From: Guyanagaster necrorhizus
Lineage: Eukaryota > Basidiomycota > Agaricomycetes > Agaricales > Physalacriaceae
Direction of reading: 5' to 3'
Assembly: GCF_019112545.1 (NCBI RefSeq)
Contig: NW_025064908.1
Coordinates: forward strand, 252,515-316,514
DNA: 64,000 nt
In this document: positions 34,671 through 46,430 of the stretch, piece by piece
How the letters are laid out: the number at the start of each line of letters is the position of its first letter
How positions within the stretch are numbered: position 1 is the first letter of the stretch
Position numbers and translations under genes: made by a program
The notes under the pieces: generated by a model
Told to the model about the DNA's origin: nothing
What the model saw: only the letters and a program-made list of their open reading frames with translations
Database searches by the model: none

Positions 34671-36016
34671 TTGCCCCCTACGTTCCAGGACATAAACCTC
34701 TTCGTGTCACATACATATATGGCTCTCTGTTATTATTTTGGTACGTCTCGTGGTAATTTACCCAGAATGTGGAATTTTTTCACACCAGCCACATGTAGAA
34801 TACCAATAAACAATGCGTGACTGCTCACGGCCCAAGAACGGGCTCGTGCATTTACAGGCCATATTGCAGGACATTGAATACAAGAAGTCGAACATTCGGT
34901 TCCCTCCTGGCGCCGCCCATATGACATGCCTTGAAGACAACTCTTTCACAACGCTAGCAACCAAGTCCTGATTAAATAACGCACCTTTCTGGGACTTGGC
35001 CTAGACCCAAAGACACACGACTGGCAGGGAGCATCCGGATGGATGATCGCCGCCTCCCTTCTGGGAAAGCCTTCACGCCTAGGGTGCTGGGAAATCATTC
35101 AGCCCTAGGGTAACTAGGAAGCAGAGATAATGTCAGACAGTATCACAGTCTAAGCAGAAGGTTAGCGTCAAGAGGGCGGTAAACTGAGCTTTCTGAAGCA
35201 AACCGTACGTACGTCAGCGAAACACCCTCCGCGAGCAATGTCCTCGACCGTGGTAAATAATCGATGGACCGCTTTATCGTGTCTTTGGCGTCCTTCCTAC
35301 TTGTCGGGCTACCACCCAGAGATCTGCTCTGTATTAGAGAGACGTTTTCGGCGCAAGTAGCCGCCAGGATGGTGTTTCGATATTGCTTGCACCGCCCTCG
35401 ACGACGACCGTGAGGATGGAACGTGTATGCCGTGCTACCCGAGGCGACATGCAGGTGGACCGTGACGACGGAGTATCTATCGGGTCAATAGCATCAGTAG
35501 GCGGCGGCGTGAAGGGACGAAGGACAGTGGCGAGCTCGACAATGGCAAGTGAGAGCCAGTGAGCCCTCATCGATGATCCGTAGGGCGATCTCTACGACAG
35601 CGCAGTATGCCCTAGCGAGCTAACTGTCCTTGTTCATGTACTTGTCGCTGCTCGAAAGTGTCGATGTAATCAGCTCTGACCGTCTGGCGAAGCGGCCAAA
35701 CTGGATCGGCCAGTTGTAGAAGGTGTCAAGAAACGCTGAGAGGACCCATGAATATCAATCAAAATTACTCGGATTTTGTATTCCAGGATCCTCGTGAGTG
35801 TTTCCCACTCAAACGATGACTGATACTAACGCACGCTATGTGTGGCATAACACGTTTCTGTGTACTGATGACGCGTTTTGGCATGCCACAACGCTTGATG
35901 GTGTTCCGGAAGGAGTTGCCAGATATAATCCGAAGAACAACAGCGGTTTCTCGGTAATTTCCATGGCGCAGTGCGCCGGCTTGCTTCCAGTCCAGGTCAT
36001 GGCATACTAAGTAATT
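34671..36016. other. gene-poor stretch
   Basis: Scattered short frames only. A 70-codon plus frame (35798-36010) has no known motif. Confidence 0.35.
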
Positions 36017-36459
36017 ATGATGTTGTCATACCTTCACTCCTGGAAGCCTATAAAAGTGGGCCTGGGACGAACTGAAGTCGACATCGAACGAACGCCCCTT
36101 CCGATATGTGCCATCGCAGAATTAGCTCTACCAGATTTGTCTGTGGACACGACGCTCCCCACGGCGATCTGCGGGTCAGTCGTTTTATACCTTCCTTTAA
36201 AACTGCTAGTATCTGACTCACCATTTGCAGATCGACTGTGGGTCCAGCAAGTGCAGATATAGCTCGCACCACTACCCTATCAATCACGAGTGCAGAAAGA
36301 GCTGCCGACAGTGGTTGGTTAACTGTCCTTGCTAGTTCTATCTCTGATCATCTGCTGACGAACATCGACAGGCTACGGCCATCGCAGAACGTGGTGACCA
36401 AGAAAGTCGATTCTCTTTGCTATCATTGCAAGTTAGCTGGCGGAATACAACGTTCTTGA
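36017..36459 (+). CDS. possible two-exon small protein, hypothetical
   Basis: A frame from ATG 36017 or 36020 reaches a donor (gtcagt) near 36175. An acceptor near 36231 (atttgcag) joins a second open frame in phase (STVGPASADIARTTTLSITS) to a stop at 36457-36459, giving about 129 codons. The first exon may extend further upstream. There is no signal peptide or domain. The only support is the good splice sites and phase match. Confidence 0.3.
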
Positions 36460-39400
36460 ACTAAACACTCCGAACTTTCAGAAGGTCTGGGTACCTCGGG
36501 GTTAGATGTTGCAGTCTTCTTTTGCTGTGTTGCTTCTACGTAGACTCGTACGATTTTGATAGAGCATGGCAGATATTTAAATAGACTTACTTCACCTATC
36601 ACGCCTGGAAAGCGCGCCATGAACGTTAAAAGCTTCGAATCTGCAATTTAGCGATCTTATCTATGCACGTGACCGTATCTTCCATAAAAATGTTCTGATC
36701 GTCGAGACCAGCAAATCGGCGACTCTTAAAGTGAACTGTATGTGGAAAGAAAAGCATGAGTCGAAAAGTGTATTCTCTCATCGAAAAGGATACGTCCCCC
36801 GAGCACATCCCCGTGACCCCTATTTCCAATTGCTTTCATTAAGTGAGCCTGCATAAAGCAACTTTATTACATCGCGGAACTGCGGCGACAACGCTTTAGG
36901 TAGCTATCAAGGTACAAAGACAACTTTAAGCCCGAGATCTTTCTGCCCTCAAATGGCAGGCGAAGCGACAGATCCTCGAGGCTTTGGTGCTAACACGCTG
37001 CATCACTGCGCTAGATCTGATTCAATTTACAGGCCGCGTGTGTAGCAAACGGGTTGATTGATGCGAGACACCGTCAGAACTGAAGCGGCACTAAATGAAA
37101 CAATAACAACCAAAAAACATGAACAAAAACAGCACCATAGTCTTAGGTACGGTCAGAAATTCCTTTCTGACGCCTCTGTGATTGAAGGTATTCTCATATG
37201 ACTCGGTATCAAAGCCACTATCAGGATCATGAGCGAAAGATTGGAAGAGAAATCACAGATACAGAATGTTCTTACAGCGTATCGCCGCGTCAGCGGGTTA
37301 CCGTCGGCTCCAGAAGAGCGACAAACGGTCATGCAACGACATTAATCTGATCTTTCGTCAGGCGTACGATCTATAATGGCAAAAAGATCCCTGCCTGGAG
37401 AGTAATGATCTATCTCCGGAAGTCACGGAAGCCGTACATGCACCAACAGAATAGCATGCACGCGGCATTTTTAACTCCAGTCGACCCTGAATGAGTGTCC
37501 CATGAGGCTATCTGACGCCAGGTGTTGGATGCGAGGAAACATGATGTCGTTCCCATGCGCAAGTTACTGGTGTCGCCGTTACGCTCTTTCGAAGAGTTGT
37601 AGTGTGGCACTGCGCGGGTTCTTGTACGTCAGGCATGTTTGGTCGCTCTGTTTCCGAGGGTTTTAGGACGGGTACTTGAGGAGCGGAATAACATCAGCAT
37701 TCTGAATTAGGGATAACGAGATCGTACATGCACTGGAATCGTTGCGACGATGCCTCCCGAACCGGAGGACGAACGTGTTGATATGTTCTGTATTGTTTTC
37801 TTTCCATCAAAGAGTGGAGGCCGCGTCAAATACTTCCTTTTTTATTCCCATGTCCTGAGGCGCAAGTGGCGGAGACCAGTGACTTGTCCCCAGCAGATGG
37901 AACGTTCCCAACGTGCAGATCAGACCGCTGTTGCTGCAAAACAATAACTATATATTAGATAGCAGTGCATCATCAACAGAAGGCCCGATTAAGAGTGATA
38001 ATGCACGAGACACTGCACTTCGATAATCGAAAAAGTTGCAGGACCCGCAGTTCGCCGAAGAACAATCTCGGCGCATGAAGCACGATGTTCTTGTCCCAGG
38101 GCAATAATCACGACCCAAGCAAAGAAAACACGTTAATTCCAGCCCAATACCTAGGACTTGATAAGCATTGTTGCAGGCCATAGACCCGGGAACCTACTTG
38201 GCGAGGGAATTATTCGATCACCATCACTGCTGGAAAGCACAGCCCGCTGTTTTTGAATTATCCGACAAGGCGGAGGCGATTGAGGCGTGGGTCAGGACTT
38301 TTTTGCTTGTCACATCTCAGAATTGATAAAACAGCTGACACAACTTCTGTTTCTCGGCGGCTTTCCCTGTTGCTTGTCCAAGTGCGCAGTATTACATGAG
38401 AACGCTGTCTGGATAAATTCTGTGAAATGGAACCATACGGCTCGCTAGCCGCGTCTTGGATAAAATAAGCAGGAGGACAGAAACATCAAAACATTGAGTC
38501 TGTGATATCGAGAGCGATTGGTTAACATCTTGATAGCCGACTTTGTAAATACAGGTTCTTTATCGGGGAGACCACCGAATGAATACGTACGTCGCTGTGT
38601 TCAGGAAGTAAGTTGGCTGTTCGGGTACAAGTGGATACGCATACGGATAGGAAGGAAAGAATGCCAAGTTGGTGCGCCCAGCACGTATGCGGCGTGAAAA
38701 ATGACTACAAGCCAAGAAGAAACCCAAACGACATATCGGGAATGAGGAATGACAGTAGATAGCTCTTGTTGTCTAAAAGGCCTGCGCCCGAGTAACAAGA
38801 CAACGGGCGGCAAACACGATATTCAAATGATACTGTAATGACGCTGTTGCATATCTACCAGTGTTGTTGTCAGCCAAATGAAAAAAAGGAACGACGAAAG
38901 CACAGACATGTATCATACGGTGCGGGGATAAGGGAAGGGGGAGAGAGCACTGCGTCGCGTGATGAACAATCATAGCCGATACCATTGAATGGGAAAGAGC
39001 TGATAACACGCCTTACGCTCGCCATTCTGGACTAGAGTAGGCCAAGGGTGCTGTAAGTCGATTGAATGGTTGGTGTGCAAGCGGCAGGGATGGTAACAGG
39101 CGGTACTATCTATAGCAAGGTCGGCGTCAAGTAAGATTACGAGCAACAGGCACAGACCTCGGCCACTAGCGCGCTTAGGTAGAAGATAGCCCGAGCTCGT
39201 CATGGTCCAGAACATGACATTGTCTCGCAGCAACCTGCGCTGATTCTATAGCGTCGATGTCATACTCCTTGTGAGAACGGGGTCCATTCCATGCGATTCT
39301 TCAGCCTTTCTGCGCGCGCCGTAGGGGTTGGATGATATTGCGCTGAGAATCCAAAAACTCGTAGATAGGCGACATAATAGCAACGTTATCTATCCGGAGC

Positions 39401-39655
39401 CAACTGACATCAAATAAGCTGGCCGAACCATTATGGACAACGACAACGTACCTCTAACCGCGGCACGCCTCGTCTGGTCTTGGTCCGTTAGCTACAGGAT
39501 AGTTATTGGCCTGAGTTAACGCAAGTCAGGAAACGTCTCGTATGGGAAGAAATCCGTACCTCTTGCACCGTTGCACTTCACGTTGCTGGTTGCCTAATCA
39601 TTTGTTCCTACACCCCAATATCCGGCTGCAATCACCAGGATACCGTTCACCCATA
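36460..39655. other. long gene-poor stretch
   Basis: About 3.2 kb without a convincing gene. Short frames such as 36626-36829 (-) and 37750-37947 (+) have no motif. No LTR, transposase or reverse-transcriptase signature was seen. Confidence 0.45.
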
Positions 39656-39656
39656 A

Positions 39657-40057
39657 CTAGATGCCTCTAACATCGCCGTAGCTGGGAGAGTAGCTGGATG
39701 TCAGTTGATTTCCTGTGTCGTCAGAGATTGCTTGTGAAGAGTCGGGCATCGGTCCTCGTAGGCACGTAACATGGATACGAGGTTTCCTGGGGCACAATTC
39801 TTGGCACACAGAATCTTGATAATGCTGGAAACAGAGATGGTGGGTGTACAAGGTCAGGAAACGCGCTTGTGAGCGTCGAGGAGAACGATGGCGGTCGTGG
39901 CGGTGTCGGGCAAGCGGGTAATTTCCATTTGGAAATAAGGTTTCTGAATGAACTTGCCGGCGTGCCGGACAAACGGCAGACTTTCGGCCTTGGTCCTTAT
40001 CGTCTTCCTCCCATGTTTATTCGAATCCATGGGAGGTTCCTCAATAGCAAGAGTCAA
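39657..40057 (-). CDS. hypothetical fragment, weakly like uracil phosphoribosyltransferase
   Basis: A minus-strand frame (HAGKFIQKPYFQMEITRLPD then TTAIVLLDAHK) is followed by an intron-like gap near 39865-39830 and a second piece (IIKILCAKNCAPGNLVSMLR in one frame). The order (ligand-like LIQ, short spacer, LP, VLLLD) resembles the UPRT/uridine kinase C-terminal domain, but the PRPP-binding loop is not intact. The similarity is faint and from memory of the family only. It is likely a relic or chance. Confidence 0.2.
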
Positions 40058-40189
40058 ACGGCCAATGTGTCATTTGCTCTGCCCTTTTCCCAGCGACCGT
40101 TGAACGAACAAACCCTTAAATTCTCTGCTCAGCTTCCCCCAGAGAATGTCTTTTTATCAATGTGTAGCAGTGCTTTTTGCGATTAGATT

Positions 40190-41450
40190 CCGAGTTCCAT
40201 CTAGATCCAGGCTACCATACTACTCTTCTGGATATAATTTAGTGAAATATGGGTTAATGCAACTCGCAGCCGTCTAAGAAAATAAAGCCGTTAGTGACCT
40301 GTTTTCTTTTATCGGATGTTCACCCAAGTTCCAGAGAGTGTTGAAATTTTTTTTTGCGACACTTACCTCCGATCGATCCGATACGATCGAGTAGAAGCCT
40401 CGTGACTGTATATGAAATAGTGAGCGGTGATGACTAAATTTGGATTGTTTGACGTGTCAGACTCCTTCCATCACGACCTCGTTCCAAAAGTTATTTAAAT
40501 CAACGACACTGATACTCTCACAATTCCCGCAGGCTGAAACCGCGCTACCGACAGGCTCCATTAATTGATCATCTATCGGACAGGTTCCAGAGCTTTATTT
40601 CCACTGAGCTAGAGCCTAGCCAACAGCAGATGAAAATGAACCCGCCGGGTTCTCATCTTTAATAGAAGCCAGTGCAATATTCTTGATCCGCCAGGTCTAT
40701 CATTTTCAGTATGATCTTCTCCGCTTATAACCAACTGGAAATGACCCTGGGCCGTAATGTTATGTTCCTGTTAGGTATCCATGACGCATTCATCTTTTGC
40801 TTCCGTGGTCTGTAATGTCGGTTCCGTGATATTAATACTATCTAACGAAAATATCCTGCTCGTAAGCGCTTACAATCGATTGAGTTATTCACTACGGTTC
40901 TGAACTCCTTAAATGAAAGCCTAGACTAGGGACTAAGCCACTCAGTGAGCTATCTTCGGCTTTTCCCGTCATTTTCCGCTGACCGTGTATGATCATACGC
41001 TTGACTTGTTGCACATTTCCGTTTCCGGGTCCGCATTTCTTCCAGCTTCTGTCTCAATCCGGAAATCCACGGGGAGATGCCAAGATTTTCTCATGCCCTG
41101 CGTGCCTTTCTTTATCGTACGATTGGCCTTCGGAAAGCGATGAAGAGTCGTTCCATACTGTGGAAGGAGGCTCAAGGAGAGCTACGCCCTGCTGTCTTGA
41201 ATCTTTAGTGTTCCACTACTTGGTCATCTGGTCCAGGACAAACTGTCTGCTGGATAATATGCCTAGATTGGAGATTAATCACTGGAGGCGACGTGAAAAG
41301 ATGAAGGTGACCTGCCTTTTCGTCCACCTCTGTCACAGTGTCCAAGTAAATACAAGCCGCCTATCACAGCGCCGTAGAGCCACAAAGGTGAGCTTCCAAT
41401 CCGTCGTTTTCCTCGCACCATTGGACATGCCACTTTCCGGAAATATTTGC
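40190..41450. other. gene-poor stretch
   Basis: There is a 154-codon plus frame (40989-41453) without a known domain. Its 3' part may be exonic to the frame at 41.49 kb, but the join is uncertain. The first 800 bases hold nothing recognisable. Confidence 0.3.
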
Positions 41451-41490
41451 TGAACGGTTCTTTCTTTCTAACGACGCTTGCCTTTTCATT

Positions 41491-41735
41491 AGCTTTGTCC
41501 GCTGGCAACTCCCGAGGCCTACGAAGACCTTCATACTTACCTGGAGTGGTCATTCCACTCAAAGCTAATCATCGACCGAGACTTGAGAATCTCTGCCGTC
41601 GACCATCAGTGGCAACGCTTCGGGAATGTCGGACATCGTGATGCTTCAATTATTGGTTCAGAAGCTGCCGATTTCGATGCGTTTACTACTGCAAGATTAT
41701 GGACAGGCTTGTACGTCAAATCAAAGAGGATCGCG
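41491..41735 (+). CDS. unidentified exon-like open frame
   Basis: Downstream of an acceptor-like site (cattag near 41491) lies a coding-like frame with LCPLATPEAYEDLHTYLEWS and SAVDHQWQRFGNVGHRDASI, ending at a stop near 41735. The preceding donor may be at 41389 (gtgagc). The composition is that of a real soluble protein, but I cannot name the family or find the remaining exons. It may be the end of a decayed gene upstream of the secreted-protein cluster. Confidence 0.3.
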
Positions 41736-41964
41736 GCATAATTCACTATTGCCGCTTTTCCCTTGATTCTCGGTCAGGTTTGCGGGCGGATGCTTATCAA
41801 TTCGAACTTGTTCAGATGCTCCCTCTGAGAATCCATCTGCATTGTCTTGAAAGAGGGTGGGGGGAGGGGGTGCAAACTCGACGAAAACTCGAAAAAGTTG
41901 AACGTTCAAGCTTCAAGCTTCAGAACAGGGGCGTTCAAATTAGCGCCGCGAGTTCAAGTTAAAG

Positions 41965-42016
41965 TGTCGAAGTACCTTACGTGAAGATCGAGGAACTGAC
42001 TGCTCTTCAATGCAGG
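41965..42016 (+). promoter_or_regulatory. conserved upstream block of secreted-protein gene 1
   Basis: The block (core gaagatcgaggaactgactg) is shared with similar blocks at about 44.69, 49.63 and 51.78 kb, always 80-220 bases before the start codon or its remnant. In the other three copies it is flanked by ag/gtac and tgcag, as if it were an intron of the 5' UTR. Confidence 0.45.
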
Positions 42017-42121
42017 CACATTTCCGAGTTAGTCCCTGTGCGCCGCGCTGAGATAGTGGCCAGAAAAGCAAATCGTGCTCCCCTGAGGAAACTGGTCCAT
42101 GTGCCGACCAGGACGCGTCTC

Positions 42122-42128
42122 TATAAAC
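42122..42128 (+). promoter_or_regulatory. TATA box of secreted-protein gene 1
   Basis: TATAAAC lies 45 nt before the ATG. Confidence 0.45.
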
Positions 42129-42166
42129 TGGATGCTGGATATCTCTCGTTCCCCAGAATCTCGAGC

Positions 42167-42993
42167 ATGCGTTTCTTGTCCACTTTCTTCGCAACTGTTG
42201 CTGTCGTCCTCACGGTTCACGGCGCCTCCCTAGATGACCGCACAGACGTCGAGACCGTAGCGTCCCTCTCCGCCAAAATCAACAAAGGCAACTGTTACGG
42301 CGCGCCTGTTCCCCCCTGGGACGCCGGTTGCTCGCCGGGATGGTACTACGGCGACCACCATCCTTCGAGCTCTCTCATCTGTCTCAAGGACGTCGTTAGT
42401 TATTTCTTACAGCTATTTTAGAATTTCCGCTGATCATTCATTCGCCGCAGGTCATCTGTGGACTCCTTAGCTTGTTGGATTGCGGCTTTTATTGCCCTAA
42501 CACCGGCCGCCACACAGAGGCTCCGAAGAACGGCTACAAAGAGGTTTTCACCGGCTACACTGCTGCCGTCCGATCCGTGGTCCCAGGGGACTATCTGACT
42601 TATGGCTTGGTCGACACTGTCCAGGGTACGAATCTGCAGCTCGTACATCCTGGGACCTTTAATTGACGATCCAATGTTTTAGAGTGCATGGACATGTGCA
42701 ATACCGTTGTTGGATGCCAATTCATCAATAGTTCGTCGTAATTCTTTTCCCTCGTTCCTTCGTGGCTGACCTTTACGACGCAGCCTACCATGACGTCCAC
42801 GGAAAGGTATGCGCTCTCAGATAAACATAAGGAATGGGGTTAATTGCTTTGGTAGAACGGAAGTCCGCAATTAACCTGCGCGCTTTTCTCGAGGTGTCAC
42901 ACCATCGCAGACGCTGACAACCGCGGAGGGCAGTCTCAGCCTGATGGCTCCCTCAACTATATTACTGATAGTGCAGGGTATTGCAAGAATTAG
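42167..42993 (+). CDS. secreted Cys-rich protein with PAN/apple-like pattern, copy 1
   Basis: The start at 42167 gives a clear signal peptide (MRFLSTFFATVAVVLTVHGA). Five exons follow with short introns. Shared family motifs are YGAPVPPW, GWYYGD, LTYGLVDTVQ, a C-x3-C-x6-C module (CMDMCNTVVGC) with FIN, YHDVHGKNGSP, LTCALFSRCH, and a C-terminal GGQSQPDGSLNYITDSAGYC before the TAG at 42991-42993. The Cys spacing around the module resembles PAN/apple domains, which bind protein or carbohydrate ligands; this is inference. Compared with copies 2 and 4 the insert before the first intron is shorter. It probably acts in the cell wall or outside the cell. Confidence 0.75.
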
Positions 42994-43195
42994 TGATCAG
43001 ATTATTTGATACGTAGCTGAAGCGGACGTTTACCGTATAATTAGCCTCCGGTCCGTACTTTTGTTGACTATACCAGTTGAACGATGAGATGCCATAGTGA
43101 TGACTCTATTGCGCGTGAAAAGCGCTATTCTACAGTAGCCCCGTCCCCATCAAATAGTCTCAACCTTACTATGCAAGGCGAGTCATCTCTGGTGT

Positions 43196-43740
43196 AGAAG
43201 TAGGTGGGATATCGCTGTAGCCCCAGCTTTTGTCTCCGAGTGTTCGCCCAAAGAAGTTCGAGGACGAATCAACGGGATGTTCCAGATCATGATGGCCACT
43301 GGAGTTATGCTGTCCTACTTCATAAATTGTACGTGTCTTCAAGTTGTCACCACTAGCATCCACTAACAACGATACACCCGAAGACGGTATCGGCACCCAT
43401 TTCCAGCGGCAGAACGTATGGAGAATCCTATTCGGGGTCCAGCTCGTGCCGGCTAGTATCATGGCCTTCGGCTTGTTGACTATCAAGGCACCTATTCCTA
43501 CACAATGCTTGTGCTGGATGTAGAACTGACGAAGATCTAATCCCAGGAATCGCCTCGTTGGCTTGCGTCAGTTAACCGAAAAGATGGTGCCCTCAAGAAC
43601 CTTGCCTAGCTGCGAAGACTTCCACCCACCTCTGAGCAAATCCTGCACGAGATGGCCGAAATCGATGCTGTTGCTGAGGAAGAGCGCTTGGCTCGCGAGG
43701 ATCTGCAGTGGAAAGAAGTATTTTTTGGAGTATATGGCGT
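43196..43740 (+). pseudogene. relic of an MFS sugar/quinate-type transporter
   Basis: Pieces in order match the central part of fungal sugar/quinate transporters. SECSPKEVRGRINGMFQIMM and MLSYFINY lie before an intron near 43330-43383, and GIGTHFQRQNVWRILFGVQL and VPASIMAFGLL after it. A decayed stretch is followed by WLASVNRKDGALKNLA, an in-frame stop, and LRRLPPTSEQILHEMAEIDA with ERLAREDLQWKEVFFG. One frameshift near 43215 and a stop near 43605 disable it, and the N- and C-terminal membrane segments are absent. The family signature (PxxxRGR loop) is unmistakable. Confidence 0.7.
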
Positions 43741-44684
43741 CGTCAAACTGGCATCCACGTTGTTGTTCGTGAATCCAAGAGTCGCCACTTCTACTACAAT
43801 CCAAAATTTTTATACTTATCTTCCCCTCACCTTGTCCAACCTCCTATTCATCTTCCAACTTCGACATTGACATCGATGGTTGAAGGCGCAGTGATACGGA
43901 TCCAGGTTGATGATAGCAGTTTATTCTCAATTTGAGACTAGAAAGTTGGATTTTAACCATTCATTACTACCTTGTTCTCGCCTGCAGGAAACGAGTCGTT
44001 TCAAATAAGTAACGTCGTGAGTTGAACTCATCATCAGCCGCGACACTCTTTCAGCTTATTTACTGTGAACTTTTCTACCGCAGACATCCGACGAATTCGG
44101 AAACCACGAAAAGAGTCCAGTCGGTATCGGCAGCACAACGTGCGAATGATCCCCCGGGCCGGCCGTTTCCGCTCATAACTTTTGACGTTGCCGAAGACCT
44201 TCTCTTCGGCAGCCACTGGTGATTCGTGGCATCGCAATCCTGAACTTGTTAGCATTCAGCAGACAAGATTTCGAGCGATACTACTTTTTTTATTTTTACT
44301 TACCATAGCAGGTATTAGACGCACCCGACTACAACTTGCCCACAGATTCAGCCCAGTCCTTGCCAGATTTCCGTATCGGCCAACTTCACCCGTCATCCTA
44401 CGCGTCTCGACTGACAGGGCTTACGGCTAACCTACATCAAAATCTGTCGTAACCTGCATGCGTTGAGGGTCACGCACATAACCTCAAATTAAGGAGGATC
44501 ACGCTATACTTGGGTATGGCCACTTTGCCCTCGGTTTCTCGGTCACGTTCGTAGATGCACGCTCTGCATCACAATTGAGAAAACGATTGTTCCTCTCACG
44601 AGAAGTGCTGCGTTGACGGACGCGACAAAAGACCGTGCAGAGCCACGAACGCCGCGTCCAACCTTTTTTGAGTTCACATTCATC

Positions 44685-44751
44685 TGGTCAGGTACTTGGA
44701 ATAAATTCCTTGAAGATCAAGGAACTGATTGTTCTTCTCTGCAGGTACCAT
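44685..44751 (+). promoter_or_regulatory. conserved upstream block of secreted-protein gene 2
   Basis: Core gaagatcaaggaactgattg, bounded by tcag/gtac and ctgcag/gtac. It is part of a duplicated upstream segment that starts near 44.25 kb and matches 51.34 kb onward. Confidence 0.5.
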
Positions 44752-44905
44752 TGACAATGAATTCACTCTTCGGCGAGGCACTGTAAAAATCTCTCATCCA
44801 GGCCTATCCATCGTCTGCGTGGACCTGAACGCGTTCCCATAAATCAGAGGGAGGCCTCCTCATTTTTCCCCCAGCGACTTGAGCTCCATACAGATACTGC
44901 TAACA

Positions 44906-45799
44906 ATGCGCCTCTTCTCCTCTCTCATTGTAACCATTGCGGCCGCCATCGCAGTGCACGGTACCACCACCACCACCGATGCTTCGTTGAACGCAACGGA
45001 CATCCAAGCCATGGCTTCGCTCAACACCCAAATCAACCAAGACAACAACTTCGGTGCTCCTGTGCCTCCCTGGGAGCAAGGGTCCAAGCCAGGGTGGTAC
45101 TACGGCGACAATCCCGACAACGTCCCATCTTTCTGGCCCGGCCTGCCTTGGCTGGAGGACAGCGTCAGTCTCGCTCACCTCTCACTGGGCAAAAAAAAAA
45201 TAATACTGACCAACTGTCCCCCCCCCCACCAACAGTTCCTGTGCTGGATCCTTGAACTACTTGATTGCGGCTTCTTCTGCCCCGTGCCTCCTTTCCAACC
45301 CAATCCCCCTCCGCCCAACAATGGCTACAAGCCGGTGTTTTCCAACTTTAACTGCGCCGTCCAAGCAGCCGATTACATGACCTATGGATTGGTTGATACA
45401 GTTGCGGGTACATCCATTCCATCTGAGTATTCGTAAATGATGATTCTCATGTGTTGACATTTCAGCCTGCATGGATATGTGCAACAGCGTTGATGGATGC
45501 ATTTTCATTAATCGTTCGTGCTATTTATCCTGTCCGAGTCGTTGTCTCAGGCTGACTGACCTTCCTGATACAGCCTACCACGATGTCAATGGAAAGGTAT
45601 GCACACTCAAAGCCAGCTGTTTAGGAGACACTGTACTGACTGACTGCATCATCAATAGAACGGAAGTCCCCTCTTAACTTGCTCGCTTTTCTCCAAGTGC
45701 CACACCCTCGCAGACGCCGACAACTGCGGAGGACAGACCCAGCCCGATGGCTCTGTCGATTTCATCACAGACAGTGCAGGGTATTGCAAGACGAAGTGA
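44906..45799 (+). CDS. secreted Cys-rich protein with PAN/apple-like pattern, copy 2
   Basis: ATG 44906 opens a signal peptide (MRLFSSLIVTIAAAIAVHGT) followed by a Thr-rich linker. Then come FGAPVPPWEQG, GWYYGDNPDN and PWLEDS; an intron; a Pro-rich piece (FQPNPPPPNNGY); MTYGLVDTVA; the Cys module CMDMCNSVDGC with FIN; YHDVNGKNGSP; and a C-terminus ending GGQTQPDGSVDFITDSAG with a TGA at 45797-45799. Five exons are intact. It is the most Cys-complete copy (it retains ADADNCGG where copies 1 and 4 have Arg). Secretion is confidently predicted; the ligand is unknown. Confidence 0.78.
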
Positions 45800-45893
45800 T
45801 TCGTTGTATCGCAAGATACTACAAGGAACGATATGAATAGTTATGTATTTGTTAGCCCGCAGAACCTGCGAAATACCCATATGCCAGTGATTA

Positions 45894-46430
45894 TTCGTGA
45901 GCAATGGGAAAGAACCACAGTACGTTCAAAATCAAAAATTCAAAAGAGACCGAGAAACCATCCCACCGAACGCCAAACCTGTGCAATTTTTTCTCACACC
46001 ATCCCAGTCCGCCGCCTCTGTCTTAACTCCCTCCCTCACAGCCATCACCACACCACATGGGTCTTCCGCCAAATGCTTCGCGCACTTGACATCTATTACT
46101 CTCCAATTCAAACTTCTGAATCAAGGACGGCCGCTGGCGCTCGTTTCCCAAGCTTTGATGGCCTTAAAAGCCAATGGGAGATGTCACGTAATAGATGATA
46201 TGCTGCAACACTTCCCATCAGGAGAGACAGCCGTCGAACGAACCTTATACGAACCCATCTGTAGATACCCCCTCACCCCAGTCTTAGCCTTTAAATCCGT
46301 CTCGTACTCATCTACAGGATGGACCAACACGCTGGTAGATGGTTCCATCTGTGTCGGATCGAGCCTGAAAAAAACAGGCGGAACACTCTCTGAGCTACCG
46401 AATGCAACTAGGTGGATGGGGTCTCACTGA
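45894..46430 (+). CDS. hypothetical open frame
   Basis: A single open frame of about 177 codons (starting near 45897) is Ser/Thr/Leu-rich (for example SITLQFKLLNQGRPLALVSQ) with no signal peptide or domain. The neighbouring frame has a similar length, so chance is possible. I do not recognise it. Confidence 0.22.
   Translation, partial: FVSNGKEPQYVQNQKFKRDRETIPPNAKPVQFFLTPSQSAASVLTPSLTAITTPHGSSAKCFAHLTSITLQFKLLNQGRPLALVSQALMALKANGRCHVIDDMLQHFPSGETAVERTLYEPICRYPLTPVLAFKSVSYSSTGWTNTLVDGSICVGSSLKKTGGTLSELPNATRWMGSH

Noticed and set aside
36460..39655. Search for a transposon in the long gene-poor stretch
   Set aside because: No terminal repeats, transposase, reverse transcriptase or integrase motifs could be seen.
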